A stretch of 64,000 nt of DNA from Drechslerella dactyloides (GCA_020064725.1 JAGTWJ010000017.1:1488001-1552000); one strand, 5' to 3'; counted from the first letter of the stretch, positions 41,976 to 55,382 are shown. Notes: generated from the sequence alone by a model not told the origin. Program-made: numbers and translations.

Positions 41976-44900
41976 ATGGTGCTCGGGTTCTTTAAGAGCG
42001 CCTCGTCCAGCGGGTCGTCGTCGTCGTCTTCCTCCGCTGCACCGGCCAAGGGCAGGACGACCAGCACAGACGTCCCGAACGCTCATGCACATGCTCCTGC
42101 GAGCGCCGCTGGCAGCTGTGGCGGCCCCATAAGCAGTATTACCAATCGGGCCAAGCACGACTCCACGGCGGCGGCCACGCTGAACAACAACAGCTGCAAC
42201 ACTTCCCCTCCTCTCACCCCGACTTCCGCCACCGCACCCTTCGACCACAAAACTCCATCCGCATCCCCGCCCCTTCTCCCGCCATCCCCGCTCCCATCGT
42301 CCTCCACGCCCGCGCCGGCTCCCGACGCCTCGACCGGAGACAGAGCTTCCCGTCTGCTCACCTCCCTGTCCTCGTCCTTTCTCCAGCTCTCTCTCTCCAA
42401 ATCTGGGTCCAGCGGCGCCTTCTCGTCGACGTCTGCCAAGCGGCCAAAGGCCACCCCCAGAGCTGAATCGACTCCCGCATTCAGCAGCTCGTCCGCCCTC
42501 AGCTCTCACGGCAATTCTCCCCTCGCCTCTTCGCCAACCTGTCCGCCACCTGGTCTGACCGAACCTTCTACCGCACCAACGGCGACCTCGTACTCCACCG
42601 TCGTGGTAACACCACACAAGTCTCGCCTCGCTCCCGCTTCCACCGACGCCCAAACGAATTCTGCCACCGATCTTCTCAGGATGGCGATGGCGCAAAAGTC
42701 TGTAGTACACTTCCTACTCCTGCTTCCCCTGATTCTTGCCCACCGCCAATGGAATTCCTCTTGCCTTTTTGGTTATTCGGAACCGATTTCTCGCGTCCAC
42801 TTCCGCTTCCGCGAAGTCCAATCAAAACGGACCGAGAAGACCGAAATGCTTCAATTTTTGATTTCCCCTCAAATTACTATACTGTTTACCTTCAAAAAGA
42901 ACACATGCTAACCTGCGAGTATTGCGACTAGTAGCGGCTTGATGCGGTTGGAGAACGAGGACGAAGTCTCCGGTCAGCGAACTCCAAGACCAGACTTCCA
43001 GGACAGACGGATCCCTGCGATCCTCCATGGCTTTCAGCAGGTTTGTCAATACTGCCAAATTCCCAGCCTTGCCACCAGACTGCGTCGAGGATTTCTTGCC
43101 ATGATGAAAGCTTCAGAGCCGAGACATTCAACAGAGTCTCCTGCTCCCGAGCAATCTACCCTTACACCCATTTGCAATGCCGAACCCAATCAAGAAAGCT
43201 TGCCTGAGAGCACTGTCTCTCCTGATGTCGCCTGCACTATCACTCAGGGCGTTACAGACCTGGCTGAAGCGCCGTCCGACATCGTGGCCCAAGATGCACT
43301 TTGCAGCGTTATCCCATCGGTTGCTACTCCGGAGACTGCTCATGCCGGCAGCCCGGATGGCACCAGTGCCGATTCGCAAGATGTTACACACAACGAAGCT
43401 TCGAAAAATGAACAGGACAGTTCCCACAATGCCAGTCAAGATCATGCGGCAGATGGACTCCGAGAAGAAAATCATGATAATGAAGCTTCACATGAGGAAT
43501 CAGACTACTATGATGAGGACTTTGACTTTTACGAGGACCTCAGCGATTGGTCCCGAGATGTTGATCCTGAGCTGCCTGACCCGATCACTGGGGGCGAAGT
43601 GCTGCACCATACAATGTCTGATGGTGGCCAGTCGCTAGACTCTGGTTCGAGCGGCTCGGATACAACCGAGCCTGAACCAGAGCCAAGGCGCATTGGCCCC
43701 ATTTATTCCTATTACATCTATGCAATGGACGCTATGCTCGAACAAACATATGATATTCGAATGTCAATGCAAACGTCCAGTGACTTGGCATGCGACTATC
43801 TCACCTCCGCCCTTGAAGAAATCCTCGAAAACACGCATGACAGTCGCCTAGCCATGTATGAGAACAATCATTTGCTGACTGAAAACCCTCTAAATTTCAA
43901 GGATACCCCTCCTGCGACTCCTCGAGGCACCACTTCCGAGGGTAAAGCGATAGCGCATCTGGATACCAAGGTCAAGACTTCAGATCCCTCCGGCGCCTCA
44001 ACATCACCAGTAACCAGACCTCCCAAAGGCAAGATCACGGTGCGGATAATCGCAGGACGGAATCTTAGGACAGGACCGAGTAGCCCCAACGGACCGAAGG
44101 ATCCTTACATAGTTTGTACCTTCGAGAGTAACGAGTCCATCTCTAAGGGACCTCAAAAGAAGGAAGATGGCGTTCATAGGCCCATTGGGATCCCTGGCAT
44201 TCGAGGCATCTCGATTCCGATGAAGAGCCGAACAAGCTCTAGCACGGACTTGCAGACGCTCGGCAAGAAAGAAGGCGACTTCACAAGCCCCAGCTGGGAT
44301 CATGAGGCAATCTTGTATGCAGCAATCATTTCGCTCTTGTTGCGCAATTGTGTAGTATTGGCTAACTTTTGTTCATACAGTGACGTTTTACAGGAAGAGT
44401 CCGAGATTGTGATAGCCATCTATGATCGCGAGAATCAGGAGAATTTTGTCGGAATGGTTCGCACGAGGCCTACGTTGAAGGACGAAGGGACTGTCATCGA
44501 TGAATGGTTCCCGCTTCAGCCAAGAACGGAAGAGGAACGATCCGTCGTAACTGGGGAGATCCAAATCCAAGTCATTTATGAGAAAACCACAAAGAAGCAT
44601 TACGGGCCGAACGACTTCCAGATTCTACGGTTGATTGGTCGAGGTAATTTTCCAATCCACTCCCATAATATCGTCAACTTTGCTAATTTTTTCAAAGGTA
44701 CATTTGGCCAAGTGTATCAAGTACGCAAAAAAGATACCAACCGAATCTATGCCATGAAAGTCCTATCCAAAAAGGTCATTGTTCAGAAAAAGGAGGTTGC
44801 GCATACCATAGGAGAACGCAATATCCTGGTTCGAACTGCGACAACGGACTCGCCCTTCATCGTTGGCTTGAAATTCTCTTTTCAGACCCCCACCGATCTC

Positions 44901-45916
44901 TTCCTTGTGACCGATTACATGTCCGGCGGCGAACTGTTCTGGCACCTGCAACAAGAAGGTCGCTTCTCCGAGGAAAGAGCGAAGTTCTATATTGCAGAGC
45001 TTATCCTTGCCCTGGACCATCTTCATAGACACGACATTGTCTACCGCGATTTGAAGCCAGAAAATATCCTCCTGGACGCCAACGGCCACATTGCACTCTG
45101 CGACTTCGGGTTGTCTAAATCGAATCTTAGAAAGAACGAGACAACCAACACCTTTTGCGGAACAACGGAATACCTCGCCCCCGAGGTACTTTTGGATGAG
45201 CTGGGATATACCAAAATGGTTGACTTCTGGTCCCTTGGTGTTCTCGTGTTCGAGATGTGCTGTGGCTGGAGTCCCTTTTTTGCTGAGGACACCCAACAAA
45301 TGTACAAGAATATCGCATTTGGTAAGGTCAGATTCCCGAAAGATGCTTTGAGTCTTGAAGGTCGGAATTTCGTCAAAGGGGTAAGTTACTCTCCAATATC
45401 CTCAGCTTCCGAGTGATGTTACTGACGCATCTTTAGCTGCTCAACCGCAACCCCAAGCACCGGTTGGGTGCGCAGTTTGACGCCGCCGAGCTCAAAGAGC
45501 ATCCGTTCTTTGCAGACGTTGATTGGGAAGCACTCAGACAAAAGAGGTCGATTCCGCCGTTCAAACCTACTCTCAAGTCAGAGACAGATACGCAAAACTT
45601 CGACACCGAATTCACAAACGCACCAATTCCGGGGTCGGTTAGGAACGACATTGTGGCTAGTACGCCACTGAGCCCGAGAATGCAGAGCGCGTTTCGTGGA
45701 TTTACCTTTGTCGATGAGCGAAGTTTGGAAGAGCAATTCGGCCGGAGCTATCATTCGACACACGAGCCTGAAGATAGAATGGACGAAGACAGTGACGACG
45801 ATGAAGACGACCCGTCTCACTATGTTGGAAGAAGTGGCGCGAACGGTAAGACCGGCGTTGCTGGTAAGAACGGCGATGACGAGGGAATGTTCGCAAGCGA
45901 TAATATCGACCTGTGA
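41976..45916 (+). CDS. SCH9: Sch9-type AGC protein kinase with C2 domain
   Basis: Five exons (41976-42697, 42935-44314, 44381-44643, 44698-45380, 45437-45916) give about 1175 residues. The order is a Ser/Pro/Ala-rich N-terminus, an acidic region, a C2 domain (about 606-730: KGKITVRIIAGRNLR, DPYIVCTFE, PSWDHEAIFDV), a kinase domain (about 780-1040: RLIGRGTFGQVYQV, YRDLKPEN, CDFGLSK, activation loop TNTFCGTTEYLAPE) and an AGC tail with turn motif STPLSP and hydrophobic motif FRGFTF. C2 plus AGC kinase is the Sch9 architecture. Sch9 is a TORC1 substrate controlling growth, stress response and ageing, and the T-loop Thr would be the Pkh target. It is longer than usual family members because of roughly 300 residues of Asp/Glu-rich sequence before C2. 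The first intron (42698-42934) has a weak GTCTGT donor and an upstream coding exon cannot be excluded, so the N-terminus is the least certain part. Confidence 0.9.
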
Positions 45917-48474
45917 AAAAACCTCTCCGAAACGGGTTGCCATTCGAATACGTCTATCTTTCCGCCTTCCCTTCTTCCGACATCTCTCTTGCCCGCAACC
46001 GCCGGGTCGTTATGTTCGTCACCTATCTATCATCGGCGTCGCTTGCCACAGTGACTTGGACAGCGAATTTCGACGATCCTATGGCCAGCCGATATACTCG
46101 CCGGTATCTCAATAAAAAGCTGTGTGCTTTGATTTCCGTGGTGTTCTGTTTGTTTTTGTTGTCTTTAGCTGGAAAATAATTCTTTGTTCCTTTATCCGCA
46201 CCTCCACCCCCTTCTTTCAGGTCGAATTCCCATTCTTCCTACCTACTTACTTACACGTATCTGTCTTTACAAAACTCCTTACCACTCAAGACACCATCAT
46301 TCCACCCAGCAATGGGCTTTTCGCTTTTCTCACGCACACCCCCCCTTTGTGTTTTTTATGAGATTATACTTTGATTACGAATCAACTTTTAAAAGATTAA
46401 ATAGACCCGGAGGTGGGATGGGAGGACTTTCTTAGCAGAAATCTAATAACGGAGACAAATATTGCCCAAGTGTGCGTTCTTTGTTTTATCTGCGTTCTTT
46501 CGGTGCTTGTTATATCCAGCAATGTTGAGATCTAAAAAAGCCCCTCGTGGTCGTTTCTTGTTTAAACTGAAGCCCTGATCGGATCAGAGGGATCTGTCGA
46601 TATACCGATATCGATCCCTCGTATGTACCGTGGTGTTCTTTTTTTGCCCCCCTTTATCAACTTCTTATTGTGGACCGGCCGTTGCAAAGTGGTGTTACCG
46701 TTCACGCTCTCTGGTCGTCTCTCCGTTTGACTTTCGTTCCGTGCGTCTGCTATCATGCACAATTTGAATTTGCCAGGAATGTAGTAATGTTGATATGTCC
46801 GTGCACGAATTTTCTTTTCCTATCTACCCTTCTCACCGACCGATCCCTTCATCGGCTTCTTCATCTTCTAGTTGTCCGCACAGTTTCCCGATCGATCGCG
46901 GCGGTCGTATATACATACATAGGGTGGATGCTACCAGATCGGTGCGTGCGTGCGTGCGTGCGTGCGAATCGCGGACGGGAGTGCCAGTGCAGCAGCGGTC
47001 GAGTCGTGAACGTAATTGTAAAATTATACATACACCGCCCGAGTGTATATATGTTAAGCCCCCTGTATACTATGCAATCAAAACCACCAGTTAAGTATCT
47101 TATAAGTCTGATGTGTGCGTGCGTGCACTGCATGAGTAAATTTAAAGTCAAGTATCTGTGCATGCATGCTGTGTGTGTATTCGACGATATAAGTGACGCC
47201 TGGCCAGCTAGCCTATATCGACGACTCGGAAAACCGACTCTCCCGTTGCCTTATCTGGCATGCATACATGCGTGCTTGTAACGTGGCCGTGAGACTCCAT
47301 CTTGATAGTAAGTTAACACTGAAACATTTGTTCGTCTCAGCCGTATATCAGAAATGACCTTGTATTTTACAAAAAAGCTATTTCCATCAGCCGGTCTAAG
47401 CTTTCGGGGATTCTCGGCCATAATACTCATCGAGGTAATATACACATGCACGGTCACTACGACGCTCTACGAAATAGCTATGCGTTATCACACGACAGAT
47501 CGATGGAATTGATCTCGACGAATTCAGTATTATGAACAGCTAATCAGGCGTAATATGCAGGTTCGAAAAGTCTGCACGCAGGAAAGAAGGAGAAGGAAGG
47601 ATTTATAAAGAATATGGGGAATCAACTCGCTTCAGTAACACCTTGAACGCCCGAGGCTGGAAGGGGACTGCGAGAATACTGGGGGGAAAGCAGACAGAGG
47701 GGAATAATAAGTTCAAATTCTTTTGTGAAGGGGAGGGAGAATTGAATGCCCGAGGGTATATCGAAACGGCGTAGGGTTGAGTTGTGTAGAAAAGGGACAA
47801 GAAGGAGGGAACAAAAAGAAGACCGGTTCGCCAACAAGAGATTTTGATAACCGTTGAGATCCAACTTTACGGAAAACGAAAAACTTATAATGTTGCATTA
47901 TTCTGATGGTTTTGTTTCTTTTGCAGTCGAACTCTTTCAAGGGTTTCGTGGCTTGTTCGTTTGGCGTGGTGATTCTTTTTCTTCTTGCGTGTGTCGGGTC
48001 GAAAATGGCAAATGAAGGAGATCGGAGTGCCCCGTGCTAGAGTTGAGGAACGCGCGAAGCAAATCGGATTTTTAAGTAGAGGGGCATTCCGGTTTGATGA
48101 GAGTAGAGGGGCAAAGACGGCGAGAAAGGAGGTAGATATAGACAAAACGATGGAGAAGGGGGCGATGTGGATGCGACAATGAAGAGATCAAAACAGATAA
48201 ATTATATTCCCGCAATCCGGAAAACATATTCAGGTAATGATGACCGGTATCCCAGGAAATCTCTGGGCTACGATGTGTATGTATTTTGGGTAAGGAGGAT
48301 CCAACGAGAGTGGCTCCGTAGTGCGCCGAAGTGGTTACAACGCCGTTGTTGTAGTCGTTGTCGTGTGTCGTAAGTCGTGGCAATGTTAGTTTCTTGTGAT
48401 ATTTAGCTTACCATGGTTCGGGATCGTTGAGGATGCCTGAGAAATGGAATACAGTACGGCTGGTAGGGGGGGTA
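45917..48474. other. 2.6-kb convergent 3' region
   Basis: Between convergent Sch9-type and Thp3-like genes. AT-rich with a GTGC microsatellite at 46945-46965. The plus-strand open frame 46670-47281 is Cys/Leu-rich and unsupported. No RNA gene seen. Confidence 0.5.
46944..46966 (+). repeat. GTGC microsatellite
   Basis: About five tandem gtgc units in the intergenic region downstream of the Sch9-type gene. Confidence 0.8.
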
Positions 48475-50273
48475 TTATATTTGGCCTTTGATGTCAACCC
48501 GCTTGAAGGCGGCGGCCTTGGCTGCTTCGAGAGTCGGGAAAGCCTTTTGGGTTTCCAGAATAATCTTGCCCGTGCCACCTGGGCTTGCATCTTCTTTGGT
48601 TTTGATGAAGTCGGCGGCATTGTGTTTCACGAAGAAGGCTTCACACTCGGAATCATTCTCAAATCCCAGCTCCTCGGTGATGTGGCGGAACGGGATATCT
48701 GGTCGGTATCTGCAAGTAACCTTGTTAGCATGAGATTTGAAAGCATAGGGGAGGCGCTGTGACTCACGTTTTACAGATAGTGGCGAGGGCTGCAAGTCGC
48801 TCTCTGTCGATGAAAGAGTCCATGAGATACCCGCCCATGTTTGGCGCATCGAGGTACAATCTGAAGAATCGGTGGTAGTTCCCGGAAGCCACGGCGCCCC
48901 TGACGGCCAGAGCATGCAGGATGGCACGATCTTGTTTCTCTGCTGCGGTTAAACTTGCTAGTACGTCATTCATGTCGGATCGGTTGCATGTGTGAAGTAA
49001 ATAGAGGATTCGATACGCTTTGAATTCATGTGGATGGCCGCCGGGAATCTTGTCCGCATAGAGGTTTGCTAACTGGGACTGGCACTGGTTATACTCACCC
49101 AAGTCCCCCTAAATGATGTATAAAAAACACAATTAGCATGCCACCAGACAAGGTTGTAGCTCAGCGGGAGGGACATACCTTCTCAAGTGCAATTCTGGCA
49201 TGGATCTCATAAACGCTGATCGTAAACTCAGTTTTGATATGCTGCACCGTCAGATCCTGGCGTAATGACTTGAACTGATCACAAATATACGAGTAGTTAT
49301 TTTCGGCCTTCCACTTGGACTTCAGCAGGTCCAAGGACTTTTCGAGCACGTGCAACGGCCGGACAGTATCCGGATCCGGGGCCGACGTCAATCTCAAGTA
49401 CCTCTTCTCCAGCTTAGTCGACCTCCCGACTACAGGCGCGAACGCAGGCGAGTCGAGAGCGGAGTGCATGGCATTGTACTGGCTAAAGACATTCTTGGTC
49501 TGGTGCTTTTTATACTTTCTGTCGAGCCGCTTGAAGGCATCTGGGCCCTCGTACGATGCGTCACTGGTGTTGGCTTTCTTCGAGCGCTTGTCAGGCCGCA
49601 GGACCGTTCCACGGTCAGATTCGGTGTGGTCACTTTGATGTCTACTACCTAGCTTTCTCTTGTTGTTGTTGACGTTCGTAGTGGCGGCGGTGCCGTTTGC
49701 ACCCTTTCCGATCTTGTGGAATTTCCCAAGAGTATGAGCGGCGCTGACAGCGACTGGGCTCGCCTCATCACCGGAAGAAATGTCCATCTTATCGGAGTCC
49801 ACGACAGATCTACGAGCAGCAGCTGGGAGGGGATATGTGGCCCAGTCTGTCACCCATACTGTCTGGTTCTCGAATGCTTCAGTTATGATCCTCTTAAGCG
49901 CGACCTCTACTTCGGCCTTGTTCTCGGTCGGACAGTCTTCGAAAGTTCGCGCAACGTAAGCCTTAAGGGCGTCCGGGAACTGAGTTCGTCGGGAAGCCTG
50001 AGCGGGAGTTTGGGAGGCCTGCGGGTAGGAAGGAGGTGAGTCTCTAGCCCTCCAGGGGGCGGTCGGATAGGAACGACGAACTGTGAAGTTGTTGGCGTTG
50101 CCGGTGGTGGGACCAAGGGTCTTCTTGATGGTGACAGGGTGGTAACCAGGGCCTGTAGAAGTCAGGATACATTTAGCGGGAGTGCACGAGCAAGTGTAAG
50201 GCTGGCAAGTTGAAGGGAAGGACGTACGCTGGACGGCGGTTCCACCGGCGGTTCTCCAGGGTGGAGTAGCCAT
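48475..50273 (-). CDS. THP3: Thp3-like SAC3/GANP-domain protein
   Basis: Four exons (complement of 50228-50273, 49189-50152, 48768-49108, 48475-48719), 531 residues. The N-terminal 230 residues are disordered with basic patches (NNNKRKLGSR, PDKRSKKAN), suggesting nuclear location. The second half carries the SAC3/GANP domain: KYKKHQTKNVFSQYNAM, LEKRYLRLTSAPDP, VRPLHVLEKSLDLLKSKW, YICDQFKSLRQDLTVQHIK, then the TPR-like EIHARIALEKGDLGEYNQ and a C-terminal winged-helix part ending KRVDIKGQI. RYLRLTSAPDP and the direct run into the domain fit the Thp3/LENG8 subgroup rather than Sac3 itself. Yeast Thp3 works with Csn12 in transcription elongation and splicing-linked mRNA handling. The conserved LEK|GDLGEYNQ join confirms the 80-nt intron there. 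Confidence 0.88.
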
Positions 50274-51169
50274 GGTGGATAGTGTCAGAGGATATCTAGG
50301 ATAGATGAGCAGTTTACGGCAGAGCGAAGGCGAAGATAGTGATCAAGTGCTGGGGCAGTCGACCTCCGGTAGCGTCGTTGGCTTCTGTCGTCGTCGTCGT
50401 CGTCGTTCGTGGCGATGAGAAACCGATGGATGGTGATGGTGTGTGATTGTGGAGAGGAGATAGGGCAAACGGGCTGGAAGGAATTAAAGGGAGAAATAAA
50501 TCCGGCTGAGAGGGTTTGTGTGGCCGGCGCAAAGACTCACCACCCGCGCCCGCAGGCAGCCTCCTCCACGTGGACCAACAGCTTTACACGGCGCACCTCC
50601 CCTGCACATCACTTCTGATACGGAGGACCCTGCAGCAGGGGATATAGATACTCCAGACAAGTATTCACAGTGTCCTAGAGACGCGGATTATAGCGGACAA
50701 CGTCGTAACCCATTTTTCATAAGGCTTGGCAGAAATGACTACCAGGCTACAAACATCATCACAAATTCCAACTTGCTGACCAGTAAAACAGCACCTGCAA
50801 AGGCAGCCAAGCCCATAGACCCATGGTCCCCTTTCGCCGTGGCCAGATGCTTTGTCAACCATCAAAAAGAATAGTTCGCCGTCGTCCAGAAGAAACAAGG
50901 AACAAATAATCATATACACCAGACATGATTCCACAAAACGCACGTAGTGATCAATATCAATCCAATATGCGGCCACTGATACCAGGTAAACGGGTATCGA
51001 GTAGGTAAACGGACTAGTAAAAGCTAGCAAAACCAAAGCCTGACGAAAATCAAAGTATGGCACCATTTTTGGCCTTTTCACGCTAAGATAAAACGGCCTC
51101 GCTCTGCACAAAGCTGCGCTCCATGGGTCAGAGTAAATAGCAACCGATCGACGACTAACTCACGCTCTT
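50274..51169. other. Intergenic spacer, no gene
   Basis: Promoter of the Thp3-like gene (with a GTC trinucleotide run at 50388-50405) and the 3' flank of the WD40 gene. A minus-strand open frame at 50665-51111 lacks domains and is not annotated. Confidence 0.5.
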
Positions 51170-53491
51170 TTACCGAAAATCGAATTTTGGGAACACGTTC
51201 CTCGCGGCGACGGGATATTCGATGATCCCGGTCGTTGTCGCGACGTATCTGTGAAAGAGGCGCAATAGTCAGCAATGCTCCACATTTCGGACGTGAAAGT
51301 CGGCATAAACGTACAGTTTCATGCCATCAGAGCTCCACGTCAATCCCGTGATATCTAGCTCTCCGTCCCCCCGCCTGTTCCTGACGATCGCGTTGATCGT
51401 GTTCTCCGCGCCCTCCGTTGCGGAGCCACCTTCTCGCGTCCTTCTACGCAGGTATTCGAGTCTCCATTGCCTCTGTCGAGCGCGATACCACCGGCTTTCA
51501 AATTGCAAGATATTGTCGGCATTGGTATCCGTACTTGCACCGGTCGATGCAAGAGTTGGATAACGTCTTCGAGGGACGAGTGGAGGGCCCGTTGCTGTCG
51601 CCGCCGCTGCCGCCGACGACGACTCAGCATTCTCGTTGCCAGCATTCGACGGAGCCGATGTAGGTGGCCTGGGTGGAGGTGTGGTTAATTGTGCGACAAG
51701 CCGTTGGTACTGAGCTTCCAGCTGTGCCAGAGCATTGGACGACGCCTGCAGGCGGGACAAAGTGAGAGAACTCGAAGTGCTATTGTTACTCCGTGATGTT
51801 GTTGGGGATGTAGATGCATCGTTCGTAGTAGGCGTGGGCGTATTGGTCGAGCCGCCGGCACCACTCGCCGAATACCTTGGTGAATGGACGCTCGCATCCA
51901 ATGGGTATGTTTGCCCATCGTGGAAAAGTATCAACGGAGGAAGATATATATTCCTGCCTGCGCTGGAAGCCGATGTTCCCTCGCGAGGTCTGGTTGGTGG
52001 CTGCGTAGGAAGGGCGGTTTCGTCTTCGTCCAGCGCTGCAGCAGCGTACATTTCATCGTGAATCTCCTGTTCCTCGGCTGCAAAGGCGAGCTCGGCCTCG
52101 TCCGTGCTGCCAAAGGTGGCGGGGCGCCCATGATATAGCGGGTCGCCCGACAAATCCATCTGCTGCACGTTATCTCCGCCTGCATTGACGCGGATTGTCT
52201 GCGAGGTGAAAAGCTCCTGCCGTGTGTCCGTAATGGTTATCCTGCCAGTATGTTCCGCCCATACCAACAGGTCCCACGGGCTCGGACTGAAGACGACACA
52301 GCGAACAGCACCCGCCTGCGTGTGTGGACGCGAGGATGGAATAACGCGAACGATAGGCGAAGCATCAGAGTTATCGGAAAACAGACGAGTGTCAAATATG
52401 CAGATCGATCCGTCCTGCGAGGCAACCGCGCATAGCTTTGAACACGGTGAGAAATCCGTTGATATCAGTGCGTCGCCGCCGCTGTAAGAGGGACTAGATG
52501 TTAGTTTCCAAGAGAAGTCCGGTGGTGATTCGGACGTAAGCGTCGCAAGGTTGTAGAAGAAGACTTTGGACGAGTCGCCTACAACCACCAGGTATTTGCG
52601 GTCCGGCGAGACCGAAGCATGATTCGTATGGAAGGGTAGCGTGAGAGTGGTTATGACTCGGAATTTCGACAGGGAAAAAAGGCGGACGGTTTTGTCATTA
52701 TTCCTGCACCAAGGACAGTTTATCAGCCATATGTCTCTCGAAAGAGAGCTGGAATGCCAGGACGTACGTAATAATGGCGACGACATCCCGCGTCGACTTT
52801 GGTTTCGCCGGCCGGTACATTGTGATAGAGTTGACTATAGTCCCACCTAGCTCGGCGAGCCTGATGTACTCCGTTTGGCACCAGCTAGTCTCAGTCTCCC
52901 TGTCGTCCGCGCCCGCTTCCTGGCTCTCCTCCGCGCCGGAGCCATCAAACTCGTCTATAGGACCATCGGGAATCGATGTCGATGATGTATCGGCCGGAGA
53001 GCGTGTACGGCCGTCCGCGAGCTTGATGACGGCGATCTGGCCGTTCTCCACACCGCCGGTGCATATCCAGCCGTATTTGGCAGATATACATCTGGGTTCG
53101 AATGGGAGGAATGTGATCAATTTGCGTTCCTTGGTGGCGGTGTTCAGCGAGTACACTCGAGCGTCGACCGGGTAGTAGAGGACGTTTGGGAGGGGCGAGC
53201 ACAAGAGCGAACGCAACTGCCAGTGCCTAAGGGGTGCAAAATCGTTAGAAGACACGAGCGACGGTAAGCTTCGCGAACGGGGAGCGAGCCATGGTAGACA
53301 TACTTGTATGGTACAGGAGCATCATAAAAGACCGGGGCAGCGGTCTGCGAGACGAAAGAGCCGGTCGTTGGCCTGTTTGCACCAACCACAGTTAGCGGGA
53401 TCCAAAGATCCCCCACGGGCAATGCCGTTAGGGGGGCAAGCCAGTGCCCGGCGAGAGAGGAGAGGGAGACGTACGGGTCGGTGACAGTCAT
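51170..53491 (-). CDS. WD40-repeat protein with DUF2415
   Basis: Five exons (complement of 53475-53491, 53304-53372, 52768-53226, 51315-52703, 51170-51248), 670 residues. Beta-propeller repeats are visible: HWQLRSLLCSP, GWICTGGVENGQIAVIKL, NNDKTVRLFSLSKF, VSPDRKYLVVVGDSSKVFFYN and LCAVASQDGSICIFDTR. The DUF2415 block sits at about residue 330 (VFSPSPWDLLVWAEHTGRITITDTR). After it comes a long Thr/Ser/Asn-rich disordered stretch, and then a last propeller strand (ITGLTWSSDGMKLYVATTTGIIEYPV), so the disordered region is an insertion in the propeller. Proteins of this type are widespread in fungi, conserved in length, and without an assigned function. The first coding exon is only 17 nt. The last 26 residues come from a separate exon with good splice sites. 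Confidence 0.85.
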
Positions 53492-55382
53492 GGCTACTGG
53501 CGGCAAGGGCGTCAAGGGGCGGCAGCTGGGGCAAATTGCGAGGATGCCGGGCAGCCCATTAAACTGGCGACGGCGTGCCGGTGGGATAGGTAGCAGGAGT
53601 CCGCGATGTCATCCGGGGGCACGATCGCGGTGGTGATGGAGGAGAGGAAGAGGAGGAGCAAGCGGCGGAGTTGGATGGTAGTCAGGTTGGCGGTGGCAGT
53701 GGCAGCGGACCGATCTCGAGAGGCGCCGTAGAGCTGCAGCGGCCAGCAACAGCAACTCGCAACAGCAACTGCTCGCTTGGGCGGGTTTGTGCTCCTCACA
53801 TGCCCGATCCAAACACCACCGCCGTCCGCCCCCCAAACCCAATAAAGCCTGCTCGGACGGGACGCTCGCAATCTAGCACAAAACCGCTGTCTTGGATCCG
53901 GTCTTCCTGGTCGTGTGGGGGAGAACAAGAGCGGAGATCCAGTGCTGTGCCGCCGGGAAGCAGCACGCCGGCCTGTGGGGGAATCCGAAATCTCGAAAGT
54001 GCGGAGGCCTGAGCTGACTCTAGCTCCGGCTCCCTCTCGAGCCCTCACTTTCTCTCCTCGCAAGTTAAGAAATCAATACCCTGCCTGCTTCCGTGGAAAA
54101 CATTCGCAGACGCTGACCAGCTAGAGCAATCGAGGACGGGCCAGTCGGCGGGGATTTATTTTTGACCTGTGTGTGTGTCGGCGCATACGGTTACGTACAA
54201 TTAATTCGCAATGTGTCGATATCCCAAGGCAAAAGGCCCAGTCGTCGACCAATTCCACCAGCAGGGCTAGTTATCTGCATGTTTGAGCTCGACACGTCCA
54301 ACAGGATGACCGCGGCGTGACCTGACAGGCCTGCCAGTCCGCTGGGCTTGACCAGCCTGCTTTGCCTGCAGGGTAATATCATCGATCGGCCTTTCCTTTT
54401 TCCTTTCTGCCGGTCCACCAGTCGAAGAAGAAGCTAGGGCCGCGGTGACCAGGCGCCCTCCATGCAAGGAAGTCCCAGATGGCTGGCTTAGCCCGCTTGC
54501 TCCCCACAGCTCGAAAGAAAGAAAACCCTGTCAGGGCATGTCGGGACGTAGCCGCTCTCGTACCGGTACTTTGCATGCGGCGGGAAAGGCTGCCTTGTCT
54601 GCACCCGGTCCACATTCGCTCCGTGAGCCGACGCTGGCTCCTCGTACCGGTACCTTGTCGTCCGCGGTAGAGCACACTGGTATTTTTTCATCCTATCGAA
54701 TTTTATATCTCGGGCGGAGCAAGGTGTCATGCATAATATTCATCTTCAGAGCGGAGATATCTGAATTTATTATATCTAACATTATAACAACCCGACGAGA
54801 TCCCTCCACACCGGCACCATCGATCGTAATCGATTCAAGCTTTGTACAGAAAAGCCCATTAATGTAGAGAACCATCTATACATCGAATGAGAAGAATAAG
54901 AAAAGGCTTCGAACAGGAAGAGAGGAGACTTTGGGTGTAGAATAACTGCCCCCCTCACCGCTCAGGAACATGAACGAAGAAGAAGAAGCGTGAGCGAGTG
55001 AGTGCACAGCAGCAATAAGAGAGGTAAACAGTGTGATACGCATTTCATCATAAACAAGTCTCGCAAACTCCATCCCACCAACGAAAATATATGGGGGTGA
55101 CCGTAAAAAAGAGCAAAAGAAGAGAACTTTTCAAGTGTCTATATACATAAGTACACAAAAAAGAATATATATCCCATCAGAAAGACAGAAGATGTGGGCT
55201 AGCGGTCGAGAAGTGTGCCGCACGGACACTTGTTGAGGAGGAGTAGATTATGAGCGCTGCAGGGTGTTAATCGGAATAAGAATAGAAATACAATCGAAGA
55301 AGAAAAGGGCAGCTGGAAGGCGTGTAGATTCATGCAGGAACAGGCACAAGGTTAACCAAGCACTGCAAATTCACCAGGAAAT
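53492..55382. other. 1.9-kb intergenic stretch
   Basis: Leader and promoter of the WD40 gene and 3' flank of mtHsp70. An open minus-strand frame of 183 codons (53512-54063) reads as Arg/Ser/Pro-rich and lies in the probable leader. Two identical palindromes GTACCGGTAC occur at 54560 and 54644. No gene recognised. Confidence 0.5.

Noticed and set aside
46670..47281. A 203-codon frame in the convergent region
   Set aside because: Covers a GTGC microsatellite and reads as Cys/Leu-rich noise in a likely 3' untranslated region.
49150..49185. A tRNA-like 5' sequence (gttgtagctcagcggg)
   Set aside because: It lies in a Thp3-like intron, and no T-arm or acceptor pairing follows within tRNA distance.
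50665..51111. A 148-codon minus-strand frame with hydrophobic stretches
   Set aside because: Lies in the 3' flank of the WD40 gene. Its start is not in good context and no family is recognised.
53512..54063. A 183-codon minus-strand frame upstream of the WD40 gene
   Set aside because: Arg/Ser/Pro-rich and located in the probable 5' leader, with no conserved motif.
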